From: Candidatus Parcubacteria bacterium
Lineage (GTDB): Bacteria; Patescibacteria; Paceibacteria; UBA9973; UBA918
Length of the DNA stretch: 64,000 nucleotides
Reading direction: 5' to 3'
Assembly (NCBI GenBank): GCA_021731405.1
Contig: JAKFXN010000002.1
Coordinates: 22,882-86,881, forward strand
The notes beneath the pieces were generated by a model. It saw only the letters and a list, made by a program, of their open reading frames with translations. It had not been told where the DNA came from and ran no database searches. Below, piece by piece: positions 8,111 through 17,956 of this stretch (position 1 is the stretch's first letter; every line of letters starts with the position of its first letter). Made by a program: the position numbers and the translations under genes.

Positions 8111-8971
8111 TTATTTTTGGCAGGTAGGGCAATAGTGTGTACCGCGTCCTGCCACTCTAATCTTCTCTATCTCAGTACCACAAACTCCGCAAGGAGTTTT
8201 TTGTTTACCAAATACTTGTAGGTAGTCTGTGTAGTTACCATTTTCTCCACCGGTATCTTTAAAATGCTGGAAGGTGGTGCCGCCAACAGCAATAGATTTT
8301 TTAAGAATAGCAGAGCTGGCGATGGCAATTGCACGTGCTTCATTTTTAGTGAGTGTATTTGCATTTCTTGTCGGTCGAACTTTAGCCATGAACAGAGCTT
8401 CATCGACATAGATATTCCCCAGACCAGCCACAAATTTTTGATCTAAGAGGGCAGCTTTTACCGTGGTGTTTCGTTTTCGTATAAGAGAAACAAAACTATC
8501 AATATCAAAATCTTCACTAATGGGTTCTTGTCCATACTTTGCTCTTGCTACAGCAACTTCCTTCGCGGTGGCGGTTTTGATATACCCAAACAAACGCATG
8601 TCATTAAAATATAGTACCGATGAATCAGAGAAGTGAAAAACCGCTCTCGTATGTTTGTGTGGTAGCTTTAGGTCTGTCTCACTCATGGAGTGTCCGCCTC
8701 CAACAATGCCAGAAGCATCTGCATAAAAAAATTGACCAGTCATCTTCAAGTGAACAAGAAGAAACAAATCTTTTTCGTGGGTGAAGGAGAAAATTAAAAG
8801 CTTACCAATCCTGTCTATGTGACTAATTGATTTTTCGGTCATTTTTTTCGCAAACAGCTTTTCGTGTACTACTGTCTTGGGGTGGAGGACAGTAACTTTT
8901 TTGATTGATTTACCTCGTACTTTATGGAGTAGCTGGAGGCGAACCGTCTCTACTTCGGGGAGTTCTGGCAT
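8111..8971 (-). CDS. mutM: formamidopyrimidine-DNA glycosylase
   Basis: The 286-residue bifunctional glycosylase/AP lyase repairs oxidised purines. The catalytic N-terminus MPELPEVETVR (Pro1 after Met removal, Glu2) is intact, as is the conserved lysine loop RIGKLLIF. The C-terminal zinc finger has its four cysteines (CGVCGTE and CPTCQK). The segment LGNIYVDEALF of the helix-two-turn-helix domain is also clear. With ung it makes this a repair pair around the DUF2061 gene. No SD is seen before the start. Confidence 0.97.
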   Translation of the reverse strand: MPELPEVETVRLQLLHKVRGKSIKKVTVLHPKTVVHEKLFAKKMTEKSISHIDRIGKLLIFSFTHEKDLFLLVHLKMTGQFFYADASGIVGGGHSMSETDLKLPHKHTRAVFHFSDSSVLYFNDMRLFGYIKTATAKEVAVARAKYGQEPISEDFDIDSFVSLIRKRNTTVKAALLDQKFVAGLGNIYVDEALFMAKVRPTRNANTLTKNEARAIAIASSAILKKSIAVGGTTFQHFKDTGGENGNYTDYLQVFGKQKTPCGVCGTEIEKIRVAGRGTHYCPTCQK

Positions 8972-9065
8972 GGGGCTTATTGTATGTGGTGTCTTGTAAA
9001 ATGCAACTCCTGTCCACTTTTGTCAAAGTACATAAAACCTTTAAAAATAAGAGTCTAGGGAATAA

Positions 9066-9119
9066 TTCACTCTAGTGAACACACTAAATACCAATTTAGT
9101 GAAGATTCTTAGGTATACT
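9066..9119 (+). promoter_or_regulatory. promoter region with two palindromes before the first giant surface protein
   Basis: A palindrome ttcac-tcta-gtgaa (9066-9079) and a second, cactaaat-acca-atttagtg (9082-9101), stand directly upstream of a TATACT -10 at 9114-9119. The second palindrome covers the expected -35 zone, so a repressor or activator site is plausible. The paralogous gene at 13085 has a similar downstream leader but lacks these palindromes. Confidence 0.5.
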
Positions 9120-9159
9120 AATTGCAGATTTAAACCATTTATTATTTTAGTCATATTGT

Positions 9160-12100
9160 ATGCTCAAAGTGTTTTCTAAGCTCAGCCTAGCTTTATTTTT
9201 ACTCGTACCAAGCCTTGGGTTAGCTCAGGTCACCAACCTACCTTCTGTGCCACAACCAAGTAGTGGCCAGATAGTGGGACTCAATCTGCAAAACCCAACA
9301 GGGAGTAGTCTCGTCTCACAACCTGTGCGTTTTGGACAAGCTTTTTTAGCTGGAGCACTTTCTGGTACTTCAGGCATTAATGCAACGGTAAACGGAGTCG
9401 CTGCTCCCGCGCAAATTGACGTAAAGACAAAACACGCTGATGGCTCAGTGAAGTTTGGTGTTGTCACCGTGATGGCACCTGCTGTCTCTGCTAACACCGT
9501 AAACCCAACTCTTCTCTCAGCTACAACAAAAAGTAGTTCAGTCATTTCACTTTCGACTATGCCCAACTACTCGCTTGTGGTAGACATGACTATGTCAGAT
9601 GGAAAGAAATACAGCTTCAATGCCGCCACACTTTTGGCTGAAGCGATCTCTGCTGGGAAGGTTTCATACTGGAGACAAGGGTCAGTAGTAACAGAGGGAA
9701 GAATTGAAGTACCAGTAGTATCTTCAATGCGTCTCGTGTTTGATATTTCTAAGTATCAAGATGGTACATACTCTACCGACGTTCATTTCAACAATGATGC
9801 GGCGATGACTTCTTCAGGTAATACGCTTACGTACTCAGCGACGATTACTCAAAATGGGAAAGTGGCCTACCAAGTAAGCAACCTTAAACATCATCAATAT
9901 CAAACCTGGCACACAGTAATCTACAGTGGAGCAACCCCAGCTATCAATCCACAACTCGATATTCCGTATCTAGTAAAAACAAAGACAATTATTAATTTTG
10001 ACACTACCCATGGGGTACTCACTGATGAGATTTCAAGTCTCACGTACAAACCCCTAGATGCAACTGGCATTACTGAGTATATGCCTATGGCTGGAGCAAG
10101 AGGTGATATTGGGCCGATTACCAATGTAAATGCTGATTGGCTCCTCACGCAAGATGCTAAGGCTGCAAAATCTGCTCTAGCACAAGCTGATGGTGCGGGT
10201 AGTGTGCCATGGCACTATTATGACCCGTCGAGTAAAGACTATATTTCACTCGATAAGTACCCTGACCTCTGGACGGATGAACGAGGAGATCCAACCCTAA
10301 CTCAGTTTTCGAAAAGTACCGATTGGCAAGTAGACTCAGCTCATCAACCAAACCTTTCTTTCATCCCATATCTATTAACTGGTAGTAGATACCACCTTGA
10401 TCAGATAAACGCACAGGCAACTCACGCTATCTTTATTGTGTGGCCAGCCCCGAGAGATGGTGGTACTGGACTCGTTATTAATGATAACGACCAAATTCGT
10501 AGTCAGGCTTGGAATTTTAGACAAGTAGCTGAAGCGGCTTGGGCAAATCCAGACGGAACAGCAACCAAAGCCTACTGGGAAAGACTTGTAGACAACAACC
10601 TACAGAGTTTACTCAACAGAATACCGCAAATGACAAAAGCTCAAGGTGAACCTCATGGCTATATAGCTGGATACGCACCATGGCAAGATGACTATTTTCT
10701 TTCTTCTATGGCAGCTGTGGCTGGGCGGGGAAACGCCAAAGCGAAAAAAATTATTGAATGGATGTCTAACTTTATGGTGGGAAGATTTGTGCACCTACCA
10801 AATCCCGAAGTCGGTATCACTGCTGAATTAACAAACTGGAAATCTGACGACTCTGGTTACATCACAACCTGGAAAGGTATTTCCGATGCTAACCCATCTT
10901 CTAATTCTGACGGCGGTACGTATGGACTACTTGGCTTGGGTTCAATTGCCAACACGTACAATATCACCGGTTCTTCAACAGTGTTACAAGTCTATAACAG
11001 GATAAAAGCTTTAAATTTCCCGACTACCAGTATTGATGATAGACGAACAGAAACACAGTTCAGTATTGTCCCAGTGGGTACTGGCGCAGGTGTTATTACA
11101 CCCTCTCCAACTCCAACACCTACTCCGACTCCGATTCCAGTAGTAGCTCCAACCGCTACTCTGACCGCTATCCCAACTTCAATCACCAGTGGTGGCAGCA
11201 CTGTGGTCTCTTGGTCTTCAACTAATGCCACTACCTGTACTGGCACCAATTTCACCACTGGTGGAGCAACGAGCGGTGCAGTCTCAGTTGCACTGGTGAA
11301 CAACGCAACTTTCACGCTGTCATGTACTGGTGCTGGTGGTACGGTTACTAAGTCAGTAACTGTTAGTGTGGCCGCTACACCTTCAACTAAGTTCACACTT
11401 ACAGACAGGGTAGCTGCCTCCGACACTGTTAATGTCCGTGCAACCGCTAACACTGCAGGAACTCTTAGAGGCACACAAGTGGTAGGTGCGCTAGGTAGTG
11501 TTGCTGGAGGACCAACTTCAGCCAATGGATATAGTTGGTGGAATATTAATTTCGACAACGGTGCTGACGGTTGGGCAGTGGAGGACTACCTTGTGAAATC
11601 GACAGTACCTGTTCCGACTCCAGCCCCTACACCAACTCCAACTCCAACACCCGTACCTGTTCCAACTCCAACGCCAGTAGTAGCCCCAACCCTCACCCTC
11701 ACTGCCAGCAAAGCAGCAGTTGTGTCTCGAGAACGGGTAACACTCAATTGGTCAGCTCAAAATGCTACCAGCTGTGCTTCAGGCAATTTCCTTGTTTCAA
11801 GTACCACAGGTTCAAAGGTGGTCCGTCCAACAAAAAGTACTACATACACCATGACCTGTACTGGAAAGAGTGGTTCTGTGACACAGAGCGTGGGGGTAAC
11901 AGTTGGTACTACCCCAACACCAACTCCGACACCTACTCCAACTCCAGTACCAACCCCTACCCCAACACCAACGCCGGTGCCTGCCCCTGTTCCAACTCCA
12001 ACCCCGTCAGCTGGTAGCATGCCAACCGACTACTTCCTCTACCTACCATTTGATGGTTCGATTGAAGAGAAGGGTAGTGCAAAGAAAACAACCGCCGGAG

Positions 12101-12930
12101 GAAACGTTACTTACCAAACAGGCAAGTACGGACAAGCCGCCTACTTTGACGGTAGTTCACATGTGAGTGTGGAGATGGGAACTCTCAAGCCTACGTATAC
12201 TGCTTCGTTCTGGATGAAGCCCAATCGACCAGCTTCCAATCGAGAATTTTTCCCAGCGATCTATGGTGGTAATGAAACTGGCTGCGGTTCTGCTCCAAGT
12301 GTTTCATATGATGGCTTGAAGCAGATTGTGGTACATACAACAGGTTGTGACGGTAGCGCAGAGTCACTCATTGGAGGTTTTGGTCCAACCACATGGCATC
12401 ATGTGACAGTGGTCGTTACTGACTCTTCTCGCCGTGTGTATATAAATGGCAGTCTTGAAGATGAAAGAGAAAACCTAGCAAACTCAGAAACTTCAGCCTC
12501 AGCTTGTTTCTTTATTGGCGGGTACCAGACTGAACCATGTAAACCAACGGACGGAATTTACTTCAAAGGCCTCATCGACGACGTTCGTGTATACAAACGC
12601 GCCCTCTCTGCTAGTGAAATCCAAACCCTCGTAGCTAGTACTCCAACCAAGTCGACGGTTGCTACAATTCCTGCGACATCAAATGGTTTTGTCCGAGCAG
12701 TGAAGGTTAGTACCATTCCATTTGTGCAAAACCTCGCCGTTGCCAGTACTGGAGAAGCGGTCACACAGCTCCAAAAAGTGTTGACTGCACTTGGCTATTT
12801 CAAAGAAGAAGCCACGGGCTATTTTGGACCACTCACCGCAAGCGCTGTCTCAGCCTTCCAGCGTGACAATGGTCTTGAGCCAGTTGGAATTGTTGGTTCT
12901 AAGACTAGAGCGGTGCTTAATTTACGGTAA
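9160..12930 (+). CDS. giant modular secreted surface protein (LamG-like and peptidoglycan-binding ends)
   Basis: The 1256-residue protein begins with a signal peptide (about residues 1-22, cleavage near GLAQ). Residues about 35-640 form a large domain whose start (PVRFGQAF, then VDVKTKHADGSVKFG-like text) recalls the beta-sandwich of PcRGLX/YetA-like polysaccharide lyases. That assignment is tentative. Next come Thr-Pro linkers, Ig-like repeats (about 661-738 and 843-915), an SH3-like segment (about 742-808), a LamG/concanavalin-like domain (about 954-1160) and a C-terminal PG_binding_1 domain (about 1195-1256). This suggests a wall-bound adhesin or glycan-acting enzyme. The next gene is its paralog. 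Confidence 0.85.
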   Translation: MLKVFSKLSLALFLLVPSLGLAQVTNLPSVPQPSSGQIVGLNLQNPTGSSLVSQPVRFGQAFLAGALSGTSGINATVNGVAAPAQIDVKTKHADGSVKFGVVTVMAPAVSANTVNPTLLSATTKSSSVISLSTMPNYSLVVDMTMSDGKKYSFNAATLLAEAISAGKVSYWRQGSVVTEGRIEVPVVSSMRLVFDISKYQDGTYSTDVHFNNDAAMTSSGNTLTYSATITQNGKVAYQVSNLKHHQYQTWHTVIYSGATPAINPQLDIPYLVKTKTIINFDTTHGVLTDEISSLTYKPLDATGITEYMPMAGARGDIGPITNVNADWLLTQDAKAAKSALAQADGAGSVPWHYYDPSSKDYISLDKYPDLWTDERGDPTLTQFSKSTDWQVDSAHQPNLSFIPYLLTGSRYHLDQINAQATHAIFIVWPAPRDGGTGLVINDNDQIRSQAWNFRQVAEAAWANPDGTATKAYWERLVDNNLQSLLNRIPQMTKAQGEPHGYIAGYAPWQDDYFLSSMAAVAGRGNAKAKKIIEWMSNFMVGRFVHLPNPEVGITAELTNWKSDDSGYITTWKGISDANPSSNSDGGTYGLLGLGSIANTYNITGSSTVLQVYNRIKALNFPTTSIDDRRTETQFSIVPVGTGAGVITPSPTPTPTPTPIPVVAPTATLTAIPTSITSGGSTVVSWSSTNATTCTGTNFTTGGATSGAVSVALVNNATFTLSCTGAGGTVTKSVTVSVAATPSTKFTLTDRVAASDTVNVRATANTAGTLRGTQVVGALGSVAGGPTSANGYSWWNINFDNGADGWAVEDYLVKSTVPVPTPAPTPTPTPTPVPVPTPTPVVAPTLTLTASKAAVVSRERVTLNWSAQNATSCASGNFLVSSTTGSKVVRPTKSTTYTMTCTGKSGSVTQSVGVTVGTTPTPTPTPTPTPVPTPTPTPTPVPAPVPTPTPSAGSMPTDYFLYLPFDGSIEEKGSAKKTTAGGNVTYQTGKYGQAAYFDGSSHVSVEMGTLKPTYTASFWMKPNRPASNREFFPAIYGGNETGCGSAPSVSYDGLKQIVVHTTGCDGSAESLIGGFGPTTWHHVTVVVTDSSRRVYINGSLEDERENLANSETSASACFFIGGYQTEPCKPTDGIYFKGLIDDVRVYKRALSASEIQTLVASTPTKSTVATIPATSNGFVRAVKVSTIPFVQNLAVASTGEAVTQLQKVLTALGYFKEEATGYFGPLTASAVSAFQRDNGLEPVGIVGSKTRAVLNLR

Positions 12931-12950
12931 CTTGAAGGGATAAAATATAG

Positions 12951-12974
12951 AAAAGCCTGCGTTTGCAGGCTTTT
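12951..12974 (+). terminator. terminator of first surface-protein gene
   Basis: The stem aaaagcctgc/gcaggctttt has a gtt(t) loop and a following T-rich tail. It lies 20 nt after the stop. Confidence 0.85.
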
Positions 12975-13037
12975 CTATTTTAAGTATTAAACCACAGGAT
13001 GAGGTTTACAAAAGGGGATACTGGGGTTTGTCTCTAG

Positions 13038-13043
13038 TATAAT
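13038..13043 (+). promoter_or_regulatory. -10 element of second surface-protein gene
   Basis: A perfect TATAAT lies 41 nt before the ATG. The leader (cagattaaa, then tttattattt) resembles that of the first paralog, so the duplication included the promoter. Confidence 0.5.
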
Positions 13044-13084
13044 TACATACAGATTAAAGCAAATTTATTATTTAACTACCCGTC

Positions 13085-16000
13085 ATGTTCAAATTATTTT
13101 CTAAGCTCAGTCTAGCCCTCTTTTTACTCGTACCAAGTCTTGGGCTAGCTCAGGTCACGTATCTACCAACCATTCCTCAGGCGACCGGCAGTCAAATTGT
13201 TGGACTTAATCTGCAAAACCCGACGGGGAGCAGTCTCGTCTCGCAACCTGTGCGTTTTGGACAAACCTTTTTATCAGGCGCACTTTCTGGTACTTCTGGT
13301 ATCAGTGCAACAGTGAATGGTGCAGGTGCCCCAGCGCAAATAGATGTTAAGACAAAACACAGTGATGGTTCAGTGAAGTTTGGTGTCGTGACAGTTATGG
13401 CACCAGCACTTTCTGCTAACAGTGCCAACCCAACTCTTCTCTCACCTGCAACAAAAAGTAGTTCTGTCATTTCGCTCTCGACAATGCCTAACTACTCCCT
13501 CGTTGTTGACATGACTATGTCTGATGGAAAGAAGTATAGCTTCAACGCTGGCACACTTTTAGCTGAGGCACTCTCCGCTGGCAAAGTTTCATACTGGAGA
13601 CAGGGACCGGTTGTGACCGAAGGAAGAATTGAAGTACCAGTAGCATCTTCAATGCGACTGGTGTTTGATATTTCTAAGTATCAAGACGGTTCATACTCAA
13701 CTGATGTGCACTTCAACAACGATGCAGCGATGACAGCTTCAGGAGATACTCTCACGTATTCAGCTACTATTACTCAAAACGGAAAGGTAGCGTATCAGGT
13801 GAGCAACCTAGCACATCATCAGTATCAAACCTGGCACACGGTTGTCTATAGCGCAGTAACTCCAGCCATCAATCCGCAACTTGATATTCCGTATTTATTG
13901 AAAACGAAAGCTGTGCTTAACTTTAATACCACTCACGGGGTCGCCACAAATGCAATATCAGCCGTTACCTATACTCCGCTCGGTGAAGCGGGAATTGAAA
14001 CCTACATGCCAATGACAGGTGGTCGAGGTGATATTGGTCCAATCACAAACGTAAATGCTGATTGGCTCCTCACGCAAGATGTTAAGGCTGCAAAATCAGC
14101 TCTCGCACAAGCAGATGCTGCCGGCAGTATCCCTTGGCATTACTACGACCCAACAACAAGTGATTATATTTCTCTAGATAAACACCCAAAGCTTTGGGCT
14201 GATAGTCGAGGGAATCCAAAACTTACTCAGTTTACAAAAGATTCTGTTTGGAGTATTGATACATCTCACCAACCAAACCTTTCGTTCATCCCATACATCT
14301 TAACTGGAAACCGTTACCATCTAGATCAAATTAATGCTCAAGCAACCTTCTCAATATTTAATTCTTGGCCGTATTACCGAAAGGATGGACTCGGATTGAT
14401 GCTTAATGGGGGCGACCAGACTAGAGGGCAGGCCTGGAGTTTCCGTCAAGTTATTGATGCTGTTTGGGCAAACCCTGATGACACCACAACAAAGTCTTAC
14501 TGGAGAAAAGTTGAAGATAACAATCTCCAGTATCTTTTGGATGCACGTTCTGCACGTGAGACTGAGCAGGGTGAGGCGTATGGATATGCTGCAGGAGCAA
14601 ACTACGAAACATACATAGCTCCATGGCAGCAAGAGTTTTACTTTAGTGCAGTTGCACTTTCGGCACAGCGAGGAAATGCCAAGGCAAAAGAAGTAGCAGC
14701 GTGGATGTCTAACTTTATTGTCGATCGCTTCAATAAATTGCGTGAACCTCTCTCATCAGTTAACTACCGATTCAACCATCGTAATGCAGCCGGTGCGATT
14801 GTAAAAACATGGTCTGGACTTTCTGATCAAAATCCTGCTACTCCGGGTAAGGGTTATTATTCACCACTCGGCCTTGCTTCACTTGCCAATGCATACAATG
14901 TCTCAGGATTGCAAAAAGATCTCGACACCTATAATAAGATTAAAGCACTGAACCCTCCTTCAACCAGTATTGACGATATGCGTGTGGAGACACAATTCAG
15001 TATCGTCCCAGTGGGTTCTGGTGCCGGGGTTATCACACCTGCTCCAACTCCAACACCAACACCAACACCAACACCAACACCAACACCAACACCTACTCCG
15101 ACTCCAGTAGTAGCTCCAACCGCTACTCTGACCGCTATTCCAACTTCAATCACCAGTGGTGGCAGTACCGTAGTGACGTGGTCTTCAACGAACGCTACTA
15201 CTTGTACTGGGACAAACTTCAGTACTGGTGGAGCTGCTAGTGGAGCAGTGTCTGTAGCGCTTGTAAATAATGCCACCTTCACGCTGTCATGTACTGGTGC
15301 TGGTGGTTCTGTGACTAAGACTGCAGCAACTACTGTTTCAACGGTTACCTCAACAAAGTTTAAGTCTGGTGATCGAGTTTCAACAACTGAAAATCTTAAC
15401 GTACGAACAACTGCTAACACAACAGGAACTTTACTCGGCACACAGTCATTAAGTGCGCTTGGGTTTGTTGCTGGCGGACCAACAAATGCGAGCGGTTTTA
15501 ACTGGTGGAACATTAACTTCGATAGTGGTGTTGATGGCTGGGCAGTGGAAGACTATCTTATGAAGTCAACGATAGCTGTTCCAACACCTACGCCAACTCC
15601 AACACCTACGCCAACTCCAACCCCAGGAACAAAAAGTGTCTGTGTTGATACAATTTGTACATACACAACTATCGCCAGTGCATTTGCAGCCGCAAAGAAT
15701 GGTTCGACTATCACTATTTCAGGTGAATGGACTGCTGGCGGGGCTTTGACAGCAAGTAACGTAACCATCAAAGGTGATGGTACTGCACACCTCAAGGGTG
15801 GTGCTGTACAAGGAAAAGCGATTATTGTGACAAGTGGACAGAGCACCACAATTGAAAATATCGAGTGTTCAAACGCAACAGTACCAGACGAAAACGGCGC
15901 TTGTGTGCGACATCAAGGAAGTGGTCTGACTCTCCGTAATGTAAACTTCCACGATAATCAAAACGGTCTTCTCGCTAGCCCAGACAGCGGCTCAATCCTA

Positions 16001-17887
16001 ATTGAAGGAAGTACCTTTGAGCGAAATGGATTTAATGGTGGTGGAGGATATGCACACGGAATTTATGTTAATGGTGGAAATACTGAACTCACTATTCGAA
16101 ATTCGAAGTTCTTACGTAGTAAGCTTGGCGGGCACGAGATCAAGAGCCGAGCAGCTAAGACCACAATCGAAAATACGGTCATTGCTACCATTGACGGAGT
16201 TGATAGTCGTAATATCGACATTCCAAATGGGGGACAGGTGATCATTAAAAACAGCGTCATTGAACAAGGACCAAGCAGTGAAAATTCAAACTCAATTGGT
16301 ATTGGGCATGAAGGACTTACACATGCGGTTAATTCAGTTTTACTTGAAAATAACTATATTATTCTCGAACGAAGTGGCACAAATGTGATGCTTCAGACAC
16401 CAGGTATGCCTACTCCAGTAGTGAAGGGTAACACCATTATTGGCGGTACAAATCCTGGCGGTACCAATACGTGGTATCAAAGTCGTTCAGCTGCTGGTAT
16501 TGCTGCCTACCCATACTTGCCAAGTGCAGGTAGTGTACCTATGCCGACTTCCACCCCGACTCCCGTACCCGAGCCTACCCCAACCCCAACACCTACTCCA
16601 ACACCTACTCCAACTCCAGTAGTGGCCCCAACTCTCACCCTCACTGCCAGCAAAGCCGCCGTAGCAGCTCGAGAACGGGTAACTCTTAATTGGTCAGCGC
16701 AAAACGCTACCAGCTGTACTTCAGGCAATTTCCTTGTTTCAAGTACCACAGGTTCAAAGGTGGTTCGTCCAACAAAAAGTACAACGTACACCATGACCTG
16801 TACTGGAAAGGGTGGTTCAGTGACACAGAGTGTTGCGGTCACTGTTGGCTCTACGCCAGCACCTACCCCTGTGCCCGAACCTACCCCAACTCCAGTACCA
16901 GAACCAACTCCAACCCCGACACCTACACCTACACCTACACCTACACCTACACCTACCCCAACCCCAGTTCCTTCAGCTGGTACTATGCCAACCGACTACT
17001 TCCTCTACTTGCCATTTGACGGTTCAATTGAAGATAAGGGCTCTGCAAAGAAAACAACTGCCGGTGGAAGTATTAGTTACCAAACAGGCAAGTACGGACA
17101 AGCGGCGTACTTTGATGGCAGTTCACACGTGAGTGTGGAGATGGGAACACTGAAGCCTTCGTACACTGCTTCGTTTTGGATGAGGCCAGACCAGATTGGT
17201 AGTGGAGCATATGGCTCAGCTGTGCATGGCGGTAGATCTGGAGCTTGTGTTGCAACTCCAAACGTAACGTACACTGGAGCGAACCAGATAGCGGTACATA
17301 CAACAGGTTGTGATGAATCGACCACTCTCCTTGATGGCTATGCACCAAATACATGGGTGCATGTGGCGGTGGTTGTTGGTTCTTCAGACCGCAAAATATA
17401 CATCAATGGAAATCTCGTTGATGACAGACAAAATCTAAGTAACCGCGGCACAGTTAGTTGGGCATGCTTCTTCATTGGAGCTCTTCAGGTGGGTGAGTGT
17501 AAGGCACCTGACAGTCACTTCAAAGGCCTCATCGACGACGTCCGTGTATACAAACGAGTTCTCTCTGCTAGTGAAATACAAACCCTAGTAGCCAGTGCTC
17601 CAACCAAGTCAACGGTCGCTACTATCCCTGCGACAGCAAACAGTTTTGTCCGCGCCGTGAAGATAAACACCATCCCGTTTGTCCAAGACCTGGCCGTTAT
17701 GAGTACCGGAGAAGCGGTCATACAGCTCCAAAAGGTGCTGACCGCACTTGGCTACTTCAAAGAAGAAGCCACCGGCTACTTTGGACCACTCACTGCCAGT
17801 GCTGTCTCAGCCTTCCAGCGTGACAACGGTCTTGAACCAGTTGGAAATGTTGGCCCGAAGACGAGAAGTGTCCTTAATCTACGGTAA
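13085..17887 (+). CDS. giant modular secreted surface protein with inserted beta-helix domain
   Basis: This 1600-residue paralog of the preceding protein has a nearly identical signal peptide (FSKLSLALFLLVPSLGLAQ) and the same large N-terminal domain, Ig-like, SH3-like, LamG-like (about 1300-1498) and PG_binding_1 (about 1540-1600) modules. It differs by an insertion at about 848-1147 that reads like a right-handed parallel beta helix (repeated short strands such as TIENIE, LTLRNVNF, SILIEGSTF, LTIRNSKF), a fold common in carbohydrate-active and adhesive proteins. Linkers are long Thr-Pro tracts coded by hexanucleotide repeats, which could vary in length by slippage. It probably sits outside the cell bound to wall glycans. 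Confidence 0.85.
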   Translation: MFKLFSKLSLALFLLVPSLGLAQVTYLPTIPQATGSQIVGLNLQNPTGSSLVSQPVRFGQTFLSGALSGTSGISATVNGAGAPAQIDVKTKHSDGSVKFGVVTVMAPALSANSANPTLLSPATKSSSVISLSTMPNYSLVVDMTMSDGKKYSFNAGTLLAEALSAGKVSYWRQGPVVTEGRIEVPVASSMRLVFDISKYQDGSYSTDVHFNNDAAMTASGDTLTYSATITQNGKVAYQVSNLAHHQYQTWHTVVYSAVTPAINPQLDIPYLLKTKAVLNFNTTHGVATNAISAVTYTPLGEAGIETYMPMTGGRGDIGPITNVNADWLLTQDVKAAKSALAQADAAGSIPWHYYDPTTSDYISLDKHPKLWADSRGNPKLTQFTKDSVWSIDTSHQPNLSFIPYILTGNRYHLDQINAQATFSIFNSWPYYRKDGLGLMLNGGDQTRGQAWSFRQVIDAVWANPDDTTTKSYWRKVEDNNLQYLLDARSARETEQGEAYGYAAGANYETYIAPWQQEFYFSAVALSAQRGNAKAKEVAAWMSNFIVDRFNKLREPLSSVNYRFNHRNAAGAIVKTWSGLSDQNPATPGKGYYSPLGLASLANAYNVSGLQKDLDTYNKIKALNPPSTSIDDMRVETQFSIVPVGSGAGVITPAPTPTPTPTPTPTPTPTPTPTPVVAPTATLTAIPTSITSGGSTVVTWSSTNATTCTGTNFSTGGAASGAVSVALVNNATFTLSCTGAGGSVTKTAATTVSTVTSTKFKSGDRVSTTENLNVRTTANTTGTLLGTQSLSALGFVAGGPTNASGFNWWNINFDSGVDGWAVEDYLMKSTIAVPTPTPTPTPTPTPTPGTKSVCVDTICTYTTIASAFAAAKNGSTITISGEWTAGGALTASNVTIKGDGTAHLKGGAVQGKAIIVTSGQSTTIENIECSNATVPDENGACVRHQGSGLTLRNVNFHDNQNGLLASPDSGSILIEGSTFERNGFNGGGGYAHGIYVNGGNTELTIRNSKFLRSKLGGHEIKSRAAKTTIENTVIATIDGVDSRNIDIPNGGQVIIKNSVIEQGPSSENSNSIGIGHEGLTHAVNSVLLENNYIILERSGTNVMLQTPGMPTPVVKGNTIIGGTNPGGTNTWYQSRSAAGIAAYPYLPSAGSVPMPTSTPTPVPEPTPTPTPTPTPTPTPVVAPTLTLTASKAAVAARERVTLNWSAQNATSCTSGNFLVSSTTGSKVVRPTKSTTYTMTCTGKGGSVTQSVAVTVGSTPAPTPVPEPTPTPVPEPTPTPTPTPTPTPTPTPTPTPVPSAGTMPTDYFLYLPFDGSIEDKGSAKKTTAGGSISYQTGKYGQAAYFDGSSHVSVEMGTLKPSYTASFWMRPDQIGSGAYGSAVHGGRSGACVATPNVTYTGANQIAVHTTGCDESTTLLDGYAPNTWVHVAVVVGSSDRKIYINGNLVDDRQNLSNRGTVSWACFFIGALQVGECKAPDSHFKGLIDDVRVYKRVLSASEIQTLVASAPTKSTVATIPATANSFVRAVKINTIPFVQDLAVMSTGEAVIQLQKVLTALGYFKEEATGYFGPLTASAVSAFQRDNGLEPVGNVGPKTRSVLNLR
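15044..15108 (+). repeat. hexanucleotide repeat coding a Thr-Pro linker
   Basis: Tandem accaac units code (Thr-Pro)n between the large N-terminal domain and the first Ig-like domain of the second surface protein. Near-perfect repetition makes replication slippage and linker-length variation likely. Confidence 0.8.
16912..16970 (+). repeat. second hexanucleotide Thr-Pro repeat
   Basis: Tandem acctac units code Thr-Pro before the LamG-like domain. The unit differs from the upstream tract (accaac), so the two tracts expanded independently. Confidence 0.8.
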
Positions 17888-17894
17888 CCTAACC

Positions 17895-17927
17895 CAAAAA
17901 ACAGCCTGCGTACGCAGGCTGTTTTTT
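17895..17927 (+). terminator. terminator of second surface-protein gene
   Basis: A long stem, aaaaaacagcctgc with gcaggctgtttttt around a gta(c) loop, lies 7 nt after the stop. It shares its cctgc/gcagg core with the terminator of the first paralog. Confidence 0.9.
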
Positions 17928-17956
17928 ATTGTTTTTCGTGTATAGTACGGGACTAT

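Noticed and set aside
11757..12020. Val/Gly-rich open frame opposite the first surface protein
   Set aside because: It is the complement of Thr-Pro codon repeats and therefore a composition artefact.
15044..16970. Regular short tandem repeats suggesting a CRISPR array
   Set aside because: The units are 6 bp, in frame, contiguous without spacers, and code Thr-Pro linkers inside a long gene.
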